Of a DNA stretch of 64,000 nt, positions 1 through 8,549 are shown one piece after another. Every line of letters begins with the position of its first letter. Positions within the stretch are counted from its first letter, which is position 1. A model generated the notes under the pieces. That model was given only the letters and a program-made list of their open reading frames with translations. It did not search any database and had not been told where the DNA came from. Source of the DNA: MPNO01 sp965200535 (GTDB lineage Bacteria; Pseudomonadota; Alphaproteobacteria; MPNO01); NCBI GenBank assembly GCA_965200535.1, contig CBDAUF010000001.1:1674001-1738000 (forward strand), written 5' to 3'. Position numbers and translations under genes: made by a program.

Positions 1-984
1 GGGCTCAGGGTGTCCACGCTCTGTCTCGGCACGATGAATTTCGGGGCGACGACGGACGAGGGGGAGGCGCGCGAGATCGTCGACATCGCGCGCGAGCGCG
101 GCGTCAACTTCATCGACACCGCCGATGCCTACAACGACGGCCGGTCGGAGGAGATCGTCGGCGCGCTGCTCGACCGCGACCGCGCCGACTGGGTTCTCGC
201 GACCAAGGTCGGCCAGCAGGACGGCCCGCCCAAGCGCAAGCGCGGGCTGTCGCGGAAATGGATGCTGGAGGCAATCGACCGGTCGCTGGACCGGCTCGGC
301 ACCGACTATGTCGACATCTACTACATGCACCATGTCGACTGGGAAACGCCGCTCGAGGAGAGCGTCGCGGCGATGGGCGACATCGTCGCCGCCGGCAAGG
401 CCTCGTACTGGGGGTTTTCCAACCACCGCGCCTGGCAGGTGGGCGAGATCGTCCGCCTGTGCGACAAGCTCGGCGCCCCCCGTCCGGTTATCGCGCAGCC
501 GCTCTACAACCTGGTCAACCGGCAGCCGGAGTCCGACCTCCTGCCGGCGTGCGCGTATTACGGCATCGGCGTCGCGCCCTATTCCCCGCTCGCCCGCGGC
601 GTGCTCACCGGGAAATACCGCCCGGGAACCGATCATCCGGCGGACAGCCGGGCGGGGCGGGGCGACGCCAGCATCCTCGCCCGAGACATGCAGAAGGAGG
701 CCTTCCGGGCGGTCGCCAGGATCGAGCGCCGGCTCGCCGGACGCGACATGACGGCGGCCGATTTCGCGGTGCGCTGGCTGCTCAACAACCGGCTGGTCTC
801 CAGCGTCATCGCGGGCCCCCGCACCGTCGGCCAGTGGCGCGCCTATCTCGGTGCTCTCGACGCCCCCTTCACCGCCGGCGACGAGGCGTTTGCCGACCGG
901 CTGGTGGCGCCGGGCCATCCCGCAACCCCGGGCTACACGTGGCCCCGCTACCCGGTGCAGGGGCGCAAGCCGGTGCTCTCGTAG
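1..984 (+). CDS. Aldo/keto reductase, 5' end cut by window edge
   Basis: NAD(P)H-dependent aldo/keto reductase of the TIM-barrel AKR superfamily, closest in style to the potassium-channel beta-subunit/YajO-like AKRs. The frame is open from base 1 and reads G-L-R-V-S-T-L-C-L-G-T-M, which is the normal AKR N-terminus after the first few residues, so the true start lies upstream of the window and the GTG at base 10 is internal. The catalytic tetrad can be seen: Asp and Tyr in IDTADAYND, Lys in LATKVGQ, and His in MHHVD. The cofactor-binding C-terminal part (SSVIAGPRTVGQW) is present and the protein ends normally. Substrate unknown. Its convergent neighbour is the amidinotransferase-fold gene. 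Confidence 0.93.
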   Translation, partial: GLRVSTLCLGTMNFGATTDEGEAREIVDIARERGVNFIDTADAYNDGRSEEIVGALLDRDRADWVLATKVGQQDGPPKRKRGLSRKWMLEAIDRSLDRLGTDYVDIYYMHHVDWETPLEESVAAMGDIVAAGKASYWGFSNHRAWQVGEIVRLCDKLGAPRPVIAQPLYNLVNRQPESDLLPACAYYGIGVAPYSPLARGVLTGKYRPGTDHPADSRAGRGDASILARDMQKEAFRAVARIERRLAGRDMTAADFAVRWLLNNRLVSSVIAGPRTVGQWRAYLGALDAPFTAGDEAFADRLVAPGHPATPGYTWPRYPVQGRKPVLS

Positions 985-990
985 GCGCGC

Positions 991-1011
991 CGCCCCGCGC
1001 CCGGCGGGGCG
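991..1011. terminator. Possible bidirectional terminator hairpin between convergent genes
   Basis: A perfect 8-bp stem (CGCCCCGC at 991-998, GCGGGGCG at 1004-1011) with a 5-base loop sits in the 45-bp gap between the ends of the aldo/keto reductase and the amidinotransferase-like gene. There is no T-run on either side, so this is not a classical intrinsic terminator. It could slow or protect 3' ends, or could be chance in GC-rich DNA. Confidence 0.3.
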
Positions 1012-1029
1012 CACGCGGGTCTCCCGGGG

Positions 1030-2088
1030 TTACGCCGCGAAGGTGGCCGGCCCGGGGTCGCGGACCAGCTGCATCGTGTTGCAGCGGATGCCGCCGCCGT
1101 ACTTGTGAACCTCGTCGTAGGCGATCGGGATGGTTTCCACCCCGTGGCGCTCCAGCAGCGCGCGGGTGCGGACGGCCGATGCGTTCATGATCACCCTGCG
1201 CGGCTCGACGGTTATCGCGTTGGTCGGATACTTGCCGATCTCATCGGCCGGGCATTCGATCAGTTCGTAGCCGATCTCGAGCAGCCGGCGGATGGTGCCG
1301 TAGTCGCACCAGGGCGGGTAGATCATCGCGAGGCGCGCATCCAGCGGCGTGATCCACATGTCGCTGTGCATCCAGCCCGGCACGTCCTCGTGAAAGTCGT
1401 GCAGCGGGCCGGGGCTGTGCGCCACGTGCACCTCGCGGTAGCCGGCGTTGCGCAGGATGGGGATGACCTGTTCGACGCCCTCCGGGTTCGCATCGGTGGA
1501 CAGCATGAGGACGATGAAGTCGTCGCTCATCCGCGTCGCCGCGCCGATCTCGCACACCCCCTTGCCGTGCACCGTGTAGAGGATCGGACAGTCGATGCTC
1601 ATCAGGAACTTCGCGACATAGCGCGACCGGCCGCGCCAGTACGGGGTGGCCTCGCGCGGGATGATCGCACCGCCGTTGATCACGAAACCGGCCGCGGCCG
1701 AAATGCTCCGCTTTAGCGGGCCGTAGGCCGAGCGCGGCGGGTCTTCCGCCCAGCTTATGTAATGAACCTCGATGCCGAGGCTGCGGTAGGTCTCGGCGAG
1801 CGCGCTGTGCTGGGCCTGCATGGTTTCCAGATCCGGCGCGATACCGTTGAAGACGAAGTAGGACGCGGCCTGCTCGTAGAGCTTCCTCACCTCCGTCTCG
1901 GTCGGCCTGACCATGGCGACCTCGCGCAGCCGCCCGATCCCCTGGGCGCCCCACCGCTTGCCCCAGATCAGTTCGATCTCGTCGAGATAGGACACCTCGG
2001 CATGGTATCTCTGGTACTGGGGAACCCTGCCTTCCTCGTAATAGGGGAAGTTGGCGAGCGCATCTTCCCCGGAGCCGCTGGACGCCAT
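1030..2088 (-). CDS. Amidinotransferase/arginine-deiminase-fold protein
   Basis: Member of the guanidino-group-modifying (GME) superfamily, which includes dimethylarginine dimethylaminohydrolase, arginine deiminase and glycine amidinotransferase. The protein has 352 residues and starts at an ATG. The C-terminal nucleophile motif GGIRCNTMQL places the catalytic Cys at about residue 336, and the general-base His is probably in the HDFHEDVPGWMHSD segment. This CNTMQLVR ending resembles amidinotransferase-like proteins of environmental bacteria rather than the well-studied DDAHs. The exact guanidino substrate cannot be told. It diverges from the MetE-like gene with only 80 bp between start codons, so both may be controlled together. 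Confidence 0.85.
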   Translation of the reverse strand: MASSGSGEDALANFPYYEEGRVPQYQRYHAEVSYLDEIELIWGKRWGAQGIGRLREVAMVRPTETEVRKLYEQAASYFVFNGIAPDLETMQAQHSALAETYRSLGIEVHYISWAEDPPRSAYGPLKRSISAAAGFVINGGAIIPREATPYWRGRSRYVAKFLMSIDCPILYTVHGKGVCEIGAATRMSDDFIVLMLSTDANPEGVEQVIPILRNAGYREVHVAHSPGPLHDFHEDVPGWMHSDMWITPLDARLAMIYPPWCDYGTIRRLLEIGYELIECPADEIGKYPTNAITVEPRRVIMNASAVRTRALLERHGVETIPIAYDEVHKYGGGIRCNTMQLVRDPGPATFAA

Positions 2089-2168
2089 TCCGTTCCTCCC
2101 CGGCGCAGTCGGTGGTGCGGCGGATTATATTGCCCGCCTCCGCGATTTCCCGCCGAAAGGGCACGGTC

Positions 2169-3332
2169 GTGAAACGCAGCACCGAGCGCATCCTTGCCAC
2201 CCATGCGGGAAGCCTGATCCGGCCGCCGGAACTGGTCGAGTACATCCGCCCGATGCAGGCGGGCGAAGCGTACGACCGCGAGGGTTACGAGCGCTGCCTC
2301 GCGGACTCGGTCGCCGACATCGTCGCCCGCCAGGCCGAGGCCGGCATCGACGTGGTCAGCGACGGCGAGTTCGGCAAGTCGATCTCGTGGTCGCAGTACC
2401 TGCTCGAACGCCTGTCGGGGTTCGAGGACCGGCCGGTGACCGGCGGCCATCCTTTCGCCCGCGGCGCCGACCGGACGCGCTTCGCCGACTTCTACGCCGA
2501 ACTCGACGGCCGCCAGGCGTTCGCCAACACGATGGAATCGGTCTGCATCGGGCCCATCGACTATATCGGGGCGGCGGCGCTCGAGCGCGACATCGCAAAT
2601 TTCAGGGCCGCGCTGGCCGCCGTCGATGCGGAGGAAGGCTTCCTCCCGGTCGCCGCACCGGCCTCGGTCATCCCCGACCGGCGCAACGAATATTACGCCT
2701 CGGACGACGACTGTCTGGAGGCGATCGGCCGGGCGATGAACGTGGAGTACCGGACGATCGTCGACGCCGGCCTCCTGGTGCAGATCGACGACGCCCGTGC
2801 GGCCGTCACCTTCGACCGCATGGTCCCGCCGGCGACGTTCGCCGAATACCGCGAATGGCTCGCCCGCCAGGTCGAGGTGCTCAACCGCGCGCTGCAGGGC
2901 ATCCCGCCGGAGAAGGTGCGCTACCACGTCTGCTGGGGGAGCTGGCCCGGCCCGCACACCTCGGACGTGCCGCTGAAGGACATCGTCGATCTGGTTCTCC
3001 GGGTGAACGCCGGCGCCTATGTGATCGAGGGCGCGAACCCGCGCCACGCGCACGAATGGACGGTGTGGGGCGAGGCCCGCCTGCCCGACGACAAGGTGCT
3101 GATCACCGGCGTCGTCAGCCACGCGACCAACGTCGTCGAGCACCCCGAACTGGTCGCCGAACGCATCGTCCGCCTGGCCCGGCTGATCGGGCGCGAGCGC
3201 GTGATGGCGGGCACCGACTGCGGTTTCGCGCAGAGCCCGCTGTACCGGCGCGTTCACCCCTCGATCATGTGGGCCAAGCTGCGCGCGCTGGCCGAGGGCG
3301 CCGAAATCACCACGCGAACCCTGTGGAACTGA
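2169..3332 (+). CDS. MetE/EaCoMT-like zinc methyl- or alkyltransferase
   Basis: Belongs to the cobalamin-independent methionine synthase (MetE C-terminal) / epoxyalkane:coenzyme M transferase superfamily, UROD/MetE-like TIM barrels that move alkyl groups to a zinc-bound thiol. The N-terminal signature ERILATHAGSL and the likely zinc ligands, H-x-C in YHVCWGSWPGPH and a distal Cys in GTDCGF, are present, as is GANPRHAHEWTVW. At 387 aa it is about half of full MetE, so it is a single-domain relative and not the canonical methionine synthase. The GTG at 2169 is preferred to an in-frame upstream start at 2112 because GAAAGGG lies 8 bases before it and homology begins right there. Methyl donor and acceptor are unknown. 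Confidence 0.82.
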   Translation: MKRSTERILATHAGSLIRPPELVEYIRPMQAGEAYDREGYERCLADSVADIVARQAEAGIDVVSDGEFGKSISWSQYLLERLSGFEDRPVTGGHPFARGADRTRFADFYAELDGRQAFANTMESVCIGPIDYIGAAALERDIANFRAALAAVDAEEGFLPVAAPASVIPDRRNEYYASDDDCLEAIGRAMNVEYRTIVDAGLLVQIDDARAAVTFDRMVPPATFAEYREWLARQVEVLNRALQGIPPEKVRYHVCWGSWPGPHTSDVPLKDIVDLVLRVNAGAYVIEGANPRHAHEWTVWGEARLPDDKVLITGVVSHATNVVEHPELVAERIVRLARLIGRERVMAGTDCGFAQSPLYRRVHPSIMWAKLRALAEGAEITTRTLWN

Positions 3333-3377
3333 CCGCAGCCGCCGGCGGCGGGGCATGGAGGGGTCCCGCGGACGTTG

Positions 3378-3413
3378 TGGGTAAATGCCCAAAAACGGAT
3401 GGGAAAATACCCA
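3378..3413. promoter_or_regulatory. Paired dyad operator candidate TGGG-N6-CCCA
   Basis: Two near-identical 14-mers, TGGGTAAATGCCCA (3378-3391) and TGGGAAAATACCCA (3400-3413), lie 22 bp apart start to start, about two helical turns. Each is a dyad with TGGG/CCCA arms around an AT-rich core, unlike the surrounding GC-rich DNA. They lie 172 bp before the start of the frameshifted MetE-like gene. This is what a pair of dimer sites on one DNA face looks like; the cognate regulator is not identifiable. Confidence 0.5.
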
Positions 3414-3433
3414 TTATCCGCTTGCAAGATCGC

Positions 3434-3453
3434 GCATCCTGCGCGCAGGATGC
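3434..3453. repeat. 20-bp perfect palindrome in the 252-bp intergenic gap
   Basis: GCATCCTGCG followed directly by its reverse complement CGCAGGATGC. With no loop it is more likely a protein-binding dyad than an RNA hairpin. It lies 20 bp downstream of the paired operator candidate and 131 bp before the ATG at 3585. Confidence 0.5.
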
Positions 3454-3584
3454 GGTCGGACGGTTTCGGTCTTCGGGGCGCGCTAGCGGTTCGCCCGATG
3501 CGCTCGGACCCGGTGCGCAAGGGGTGTGCAACCGGCTGAAACCGCCCGGACTTTCGGGACAGGCTTTCAGAACAGGGGGTACCC

Positions 3585-4753
3585 ATGCCCTACGATCCCC
3601 GCGCCGCAACCGGCATTCCCACCGAACCCGTGGGATCCCTTCCGCGTCCGTCGACACTGCAGGCCGCCTATGCCGCCTACGATGACGGCGCGATCGACAA
3701 GGCCGGCCTCGAGGCCGCGCAGGAGGAAGCGGTGCGCGACTCGATCGCGCGCATGGAGGCGACCGGCTCACCCATCGTTTCCGACGGCGAACAGCGCTGG
3801 TCGAGCTTCGCGACCTACCCGGTTACCGACACCCTCGCGGGCACCGGCCTCGCCGACCATCTGGCGGCGACGGACAGTATTTCGCCATCTTCGCCGACGG
3901 CCATCACCGCCAGCTGCCCCGCCTGACCGGCGGCCCGTTCCGCTACAAGAGCTTCGCCGCCGATTCCCTCCGGCTGTCGATCGGGTCCGCGACCCGGCCG
4001 ATGAAGCAGGCGGTCATCGCGCCGTCGATGCTGGCGCTGCTCTACCCGCTCGACGGGGAGATCGAGGGCTATTCGCGCGCCGCCTTCGAGGCCGACCTGA
4101 TCGACGAATGCGAGAAGGACGTGCGCGCCGCCTTCGACGCCGGCGCCGCCAGAGTCTCGATCGACTTCACGGAGGGTCGGCTCTCGTGCCGCAACGATCC
4201 GCGCAACCCGTGGACCGGACGCCAGATGCTTCCCCGTTTCATCGACCTGATCAACGGGGTGCTCGACCGCTTCACGGCGGAGGAAAGGGCGAGTATCGGC
4301 GTCCACACCTGCCCCGGCGGCGACTGCGACTCGGTGCACAGCGCCGATGTGCCCTACAACGACCTGCTGCCGAGCATGTTCCGGCTCAACGCCGGCTACT
4401 TCCTGATCCAGTTCAAGAGCGAACGCAACCAGGAGCAGGTCTACGGGGACATCGCCGCCAGCCTCCGCAGCGACGCCAACGGGGTTGCGCAGATGGCCTA
4501 TATCGGGGTCACCAATCCGCAGAACCCGCGGGTGGAGACGCCCGAGGAGGTGTGCGCCCAGCTGGTCGCGGCCGCCAACCACCTGCCGAAGGAGCAGATC
4601 GGTTCGACCGACGATTGCGGCTTCTCGCCCTTCAGCATCGACGTGAAGCCCAACCACGGCTCGCCCGACTACGCCCGCGACGTGGCGTTTCAGAAGATCG
4701 AGGCCCGCGTCAAGGGAACGCAGATGGCGGCAGAGAGGCTCGGCATCCACTGA
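3585..4753 (+). pseudogene. MetE-like methyltransferase homologue broken by a single-base frameshift
   Basis: Third MetE-like superfamily gene. The first part (from ATG 3585, with AGGGGG 5 bases upstream) reads TEPVGSLPRPSTLQAAY and VSDGEQRWSSFATYP in one frame and stops at 3926. The second part continues the same protein in another frame from about base 3880 (QYFAIFADGHHRQLP, then KQAVIAPSMLALLYP, the zinc-site-like HTCPGGDCDSVHS and DDCGFSPF) to the stop at 4753. The junction, around 3860-3885, is explained by loss of one base. Joined, it would be about 389 residues, matching its two paralogues. It could be a true pseudogene or an assembly error. The HTCPGGDC motif shows it is a different subtype from the 2169 and 16729 genes. 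Confidence 0.8.
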
Positions 4754-4859
4754 GGGGCGCCGGGCGGGGCCGGCCGGACCGGACCGCGCGGCTGCACGAA
4801 CCGGCTGCGCGTCTCCCCGGCCCCCGTTCCCCGCCGCCGGTTCGGCGACGGCGGCCCCG

Positions 4860-5057
4860 ATGACGCGCTACCGCTGCCGCTGGTGCGGCTATGTCTACGA
4901 TCCGGCCGCGGGGGAGGCGCAGCGCGGCACCCCGCCGGGCACCCCGTTCGAACGCCTGCCGGACAGCTGGCGCTGCCCCGACTGCCGCGCGCCGACGGCC
5001 GATTTCGACCCCCTGGACGCTCTCCCGGGAGACCCCTCCGATACCGCCGCCGGGTGA
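4860..5057 (+). CDS. Rubredoxin-type iron protein
   Basis: A 65-residue protein with the two rubredoxin knuckles C-x-x-C-G (CRWCGYVYDPAAGE) and C-P-x-C-R (WRCPDCRAPTADF), which bind one Fe by four cysteines. It is an electron carrier for oxygenases, dehydrogenases or oxidative-stress enzymes. The typical Gly-Thr-Pro-Phe stretch and the aromatic core residues Tyr, Phe and Trp are kept; about 12 extra residues follow the domain. It starts at ATG 4860, 106 bp after the frameshifted MetE-like gene on the same strand, and converges on the thiolase-fold gene. Its partner is not evident from the window. Confidence 0.93.
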   Translation: MTRYRCRWCGYVYDPAAGEAQRGTPPGTPFERLPDSWRCPDCRAPTADFDPLDALPGDPSDTAAG

Positions 5058-5081
5058 CGCGCGACACGGGGCAAGCGCCGG

Positions 5082-6230
5082 TCAGAGCGTCTCCGCGGCG
5101 CCCAGAACCGCGGTGACCTGGCTCGACAGCAGCCCGCCGTTGCCGTTGCACAGCGCCACCGCGGCGCCCGGGACCTGCCGGCCGCCGGCCCCGCCGCGCA
5201 ACTGCTCGACCGCCTCGACGACGAGGAACATGCCGTACATCCCAGGATGGACGCAGCTCAGCCCGCCGCCGTTGGTGTTGACCGGGAGCGCGCCGCCTGG
5301 CGCGATCCGGCCGTCCTCGACGAAAGCGCCGCCCTCGCCCTTGGCGCAAAAACCCAGATCCTCGAGAAACAGGATCGTGTTGATGGTGAACGCGTCGTAA
5401 AGCTCGACCACGTCCACCTCGGCGAGCGAGACGCCGGCCATGGCGAGCGCACGGGGGGCCGACCGCGCCGCCGCGGTCACGGTGAGATCCGGCATGCAGG
5501 CGATCTGGCTGTGCGTCGTCGCCGTCGCCACACCCAGGACGTAGGCCGGCGGCTGCGGAAAATCCCCCGCGCGCTCGGCCCCGACCATGACCATCGCCGC
5601 GCCGGCGTCGGTGACCAGGCAGCAATCGCGCACAGTGAAGGGATCGACCACCGGGCGGGCGTCCAGCACATCTTGCACCGTCAGCGGGCCGCGCATGAAG
5701 GCGGCCTGGTTGCGCGTCGCCCAGCCCCGCGCCGCCACCGCGACCTCGGCAAGCTGCTCGCGCGTGGTGCCGTATTCGTACATGTGGCGCGAGGCGGCGA
5801 GCGCATAGGCGTTGATCGGCTGGCGCGGGCGGTAGACCGTCTCGTAGGGGACCGGCCCCGGTCCGCGGCCCGCGCGTCCGGCGCTGCGGGCGTTGCTGCC
5901 GTAGGCGATCAGCGCGACCTCGCACAACCCCGCCTGCAGGGCGAGCGCCGCCGATTGCAGGAAGTTGACGTAGGAGGAACCGCCGATATTGGTGCCGTCG
6001 ATGACCCCGGGGTCCAGCCCCAGATACTCGGCCATCGACAGGCCGATCATCGAGTCGGTGAAATCGGCGCCGAACACCCCGTCGACGCGGTCCTTGCCGA
6101 TACCGGCGTCGGCGAGCGCCCGCTGCGCCGCCTCCGCCATGATTTCCATCTGCGACCTGCCGGGCAGTTCGCCGAACTCGGTGAGGCCGATGCCGACGAC
6201 CGCCGCCGCGCCCCGCAGACCGCCGCTCAC
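5082..6230 (-). CDS. Thiolase-superfamily (SCP-x/Ltp2-like) protein lacking the nucleophilic Cys
   Basis: A 382-residue thiolase-fold protein of the sterol-carrier-protein/lipid-transfer class (opening VVGIGLTEFGELPG). Where true thiolases carry the acyl-accepting Cys, this protein reads NIGGSSYVN at about residues 81-89, so the nucleophile is absent. Other thiolase landmarks remain: ELYDAFTIN, the GGGLS-HPGMYG stretch and a C-terminal CNGNGG. Cys-less SCP-x proteins paired with a DUF35 protein include the Ltp2/ChsH2 steroid side-chain retro-aldolases, so an acyl-CoA retro-aldolase is the best guess. The GTG start overlaps the stop of the DUF35 gene (GTGA), which sets the start and implies translational coupling. 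Confidence 0.85.
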   Translation of the reverse strand: MSGGLRGAAAVVGIGLTEFGELPGRSQMEIMAEAAQRALADAGIGKDRVDGVFGADFTDSMIGLSMAEYLGLDPGVIDGTNIGGSSYVNFLQSAALALQAGLCEVALIAYGSNARSAGRAGRGPGPVPYETVYRPRQPINAYALAASRHMYEYGTTREQLAEVAVAARGWATRNQAAFMRGPLTVQDVLDARPVVDPFTVRDCCLVTDAGAAMVMVGAERAGDFPQPPAYVLGVATATTHSQIACMPDLTVTAAARSAPRALAMAGVSLAEVDVVELYDAFTINTILFLEDLGFCAKGEGGAFVEDGRIAPGGALPVNTNGGGLSCVHPGMYGMFLVVEAVEQLRGGAGGRQVPGAAVALCNGNGGLLSSQVTAVLGAAETL

Positions 6231-6622
6231 GCCCGGTCTCCGCCGGCCGCCGGCCGGAACAACACCACCGGATCGCCGTCGATCTCGCCCACGAAAGCAT
6301 CCACCGCATCGCCGATCCGCACCTCCTCGGGGGCGATATCGACGACCCGCGTCATCATCCGGGGGCCTTCGGCGAGATCGACCAGCGCGATGTTGTAGTT
6401 CTCCCCGTGCTCCGGCCGGACGCGGACCACCGAGGTGGCATAGACCGTTCCGCGGCCCGACGCCCGGACGGTGTCGAGATCCGGCGAACCGCATCGCGGG
6501 CAGAGTGCGCGCGGATAGTGGATGTACACGCCGCAGCCGCCGCAGCGCTGGATCATGAACGCGCCCTCTGCCAGCCCGGCCGCGAAGGCCGCATCCGGCC
6601 CGCGAAACTCCGTCTCCGCCAT
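6227..6622 (-). CDS. Zn-ribbon/OB-fold DUF35 protein (ChsH2-like partner)
   Basis: A 131-residue DUF35 (OB-fold, rubredoxin-like zinc ribbon) protein. The four zinc ligands are CGGC and CPRCGS around residues 27-45, followed by the OB-fold core (GRGTVYATSVVR to DPVVLFRPA). Such proteins bind CoA thioesters and form complexes with thiolase-fold or MaoC-like enzymes. It is the first gene of a two-gene leftward operon with the Cys-less thiolase-fold gene, whose start overlaps its stop. Its start at 6622 is only 30 bp from the divergent CoA-ligase start at 6653, so the three are probably expressed together. Confidence 0.9.
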   Translation of the reverse strand: MAETEFRGPDAAFAAGLAEGAFMIQRCGGCGVYIHYPRALCPRCGSPDLDTVRASGRGTVYATSVVRVRPEHGENYNIALVDLAEGPRMMTRVVDIAPEEVRIGDAVDAFVGEIDGDPVVLFRPAAGGDRA

Positions 6623-6652
6623 CTGTCCATCCTTTCCGGTGCATCCGGCCGC

Positions 6653-8527
6653 ATGTACCCTCCGGGCCGTCGTCGCGGCCGGGAGAAGCGGGGCTTGGCT
6701 CCATCGGCGGATTATGCGGCCCACAGGGTCGTCCGGGAAGATCGCCCCGACGGGGCGGTCGTGCTGCGGTCCGGCCGCGAACTGGGCCCGGTCGCCCGGA
6801 CGACGCTGGACTGGCTGCGCCGCTGGGCCGCTGAGGCGCCCGGCCGCGTCTTCATCGGGGAGCGCAGCGGCGGCGGCTGGCGGGAAGTCGCCTACCGCGA
6901 GACGGCGCAGATGGTGCGGGCCGCCGCCGAGGAGCTTCTGGCGCGCGGGATCGGGCCCGGACGATCCGTTGTCGTGCTCTCGGGGCCCTCGATCGAGCAT
7001 GCGGTGCTGACCCTCGGGGCCCAGACGGTGGGCGCCGTCGTTGTGCCGCTTGCCGAGCAGTATTCCCTGATCCCCGAGGCGCGCTCCCGGCTCCGCTTTT
7101 GCGCGGCCAAGGTGCGCCCGGCAATGGTCTACGCCGCGGATGCGGAGGCCTACGGACCGGCGCTCGCGCTCGATGTCTTCGACGGCGCATGCAAGGTGGC
7201 GGGCCGGGGCGCCGGCGGGGCGGCCGCCCCGTTCTCCGATTTGCTGAAGGGCGATGCGGCGGCGGATGTCGATGCGGCGTTCGCCGCGGTCGGCCCCGAC
7301 ACGCTCGCCAAGATCCTGTTTACCTCCGGCTCGACGTCGGATCCCAAGGGGGTGCCGCAGACCCAGCGCATGCTCACCGTGAACCAGGCGCAGTATCTCG
7401 CCTGCCTGCCGCTGCTCGGCCGCCGGGCTCACAGACTCCTGAGCTGGGCGCCCTGGAACCACGTATTCGGCGGCAATTCCGACTTCAACATGATGCTGTC
7501 GAACGGCGGCAGCCTCTATCTCGACGACGGCAAGCCGGCCGGCAAGCTGTTCGCCCGCTTGCTCGAGAACCTGCGGATGCGGCCCGGAACACTGTCCTTC
7601 AACCTGCCGGTCGCCCATGCCCTCACCGTCCAGGCCATGCGGACGGACGCCGGGTTGCGCCGCGCCTATTTCGACGATCTCGACCTCTTTTTCTACGCCG
7701 GCGCTTCGCTGCCTTCCGATGTGTGGTGCGGGATCGAGGCGATGGCGGCCGAAGAGCGCGGTGCGGCGCCGATGATGATCACCGGGTGGGGCATGACGGA
7801 AACCGCTCCGTGCGCGATCCTCTATCACGAACCGGGCGGCGCGGCCGGCATGGTCGGGGTGCCGGTCCCGGAACTGGAGGCCAAGCTGATCCCCCGCGGC
7901 GACGGACGCTACGAACTGCGGGTCCGCGGCCCCAACGTGATCGACGGGTATTTCGAGGACCCCGAACGGACGGCCGGGAGTTTCGACGGCGAGGGGTATT
8001 TCCTCACCGGCGATGCGCTCCGCTTCGCAGACCCCGGCGACGATGCGCGGGGGGTGCTGTTCGACGGCCGGCTCACCGAGGACTTCAAGCTGACGACCGG
8101 CACCTGGGTGCGCGCGAGCGTGCTCCGGGTGGAGACCCCGGCGGCGCTGTCGACCCTGGTCCGGGATATCGTCGTCGTCGGCGAAGGACGGGACGAGATC
8201 GGTCTGCTGGTGTTCCCGCCGCCGGAGCGCCTGCCCGCCGGGCCGGCTGCCGACGCCGGTGGGGCGTGGCCGGACGAGGCCTACACCGCCCAACTGCGCG
8301 CCGTCCTCGGAAGGCTCGCGGCGGAAGCGACGGGCTCCTCGATGCGCATCGCGCGTGCGATCGTGCTCGCCGAACCGCCGTCCGTCGCCGACGGGGAGAT
8401 CACCCCGAAGGGCAGCCTCAACGTCCGGGCGGTGGTGTCGCGCAGGACCGACATCGTGGCCCGCCTGTACGACGACGGCGACCCGGCGGTCATCCGGCTG
8501 ACCGGCGCGGAACGACGCGGCGTCTGA
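6653..8527 (+). CDS. Feruloyl-CoA-synthase-type acyl-CoA ligase
   Basis: ATP-dependent acyl/aryl-CoA synthetase (ANL superfamily) of 624 residues. Visible core motifs are the phosphate loop LFTSGSTSDPKGVP, GWGMTETAP, YFLTGDALRF and the C-terminal GEITPKGSLN with the acyl-transfer Lys. The substitution of the usual LKTSSG region by FKLTTGTWV and the extended C-terminal domain are typical of feruloyl-CoA synthases, which activate hydroxycinnamates. ATG 6653 is chosen because homology begins soon after and the upstream extension overlaps the divergent DUF35 gene. With the retro-aldolase-like pair next door it would supply the CoA thioester that is then cleaved. The true acid substrate is not known. 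Confidence 0.85.
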   Translation: MYPPGRRRGREKRGLAPSADYAAHRVVREDRPDGAVVLRSGRELGPVARTTLDWLRRWAAEAPGRVFIGERSGGGWREVAYRETAQMVRAAAEELLARGIGPGRSVVVLSGPSIEHAVLTLGAQTVGAVVVPLAEQYSLIPEARSRLRFCAAKVRPAMVYAADAEAYGPALALDVFDGACKVAGRGAGGAAAPFSDLLKGDAAADVDAAFAAVGPDTLAKILFTSGSTSDPKGVPQTQRMLTVNQAQYLACLPLLGRRAHRLLSWAPWNHVFGGNSDFNMMLSNGGSLYLDDGKPAGKLFARLLENLRMRPGTLSFNLPVAHALTVQAMRTDAGLRRAYFDDLDLFFYAGASLPSDVWCGIEAMAAEERGAAPMMITGWGMTETAPCAILYHEPGGAAGMVGVPVPELEAKLIPRGDGRYELRVRGPNVIDGYFEDPERTAGSFDGEGYFLTGDALRFADPGDDARGVLFDGRLTEDFKLTTGTWVRASVLRVETPAALSTLVRDIVVVGEGRDEIGLLVFPPPERLPAGPAADAGGAWPDEAYTAQLRAVLGRLAAEATGSSMRIARAIVLAEPPSVADGEITPKGSLNVRAVVSRRTDIVARLYDDGDPAVIRLTGAERRGV

Positions 8528-8549
8528 CCGCCGAGAGAAAGGCAAAAGC

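Noticed and set aside
2112..2168. Upstream start of the MetE-like gene at 2112
   Set aside because: Residues before the GTG at 2169 do not fit the family and a good ribosome-binding site precedes 2169.
3333..3584. Cobalamin or SAM riboswitch before the frameshifted MetE-like gene
   Set aside because: No B12-box or SAM aptamer core could be found; only DNA-level dyads.
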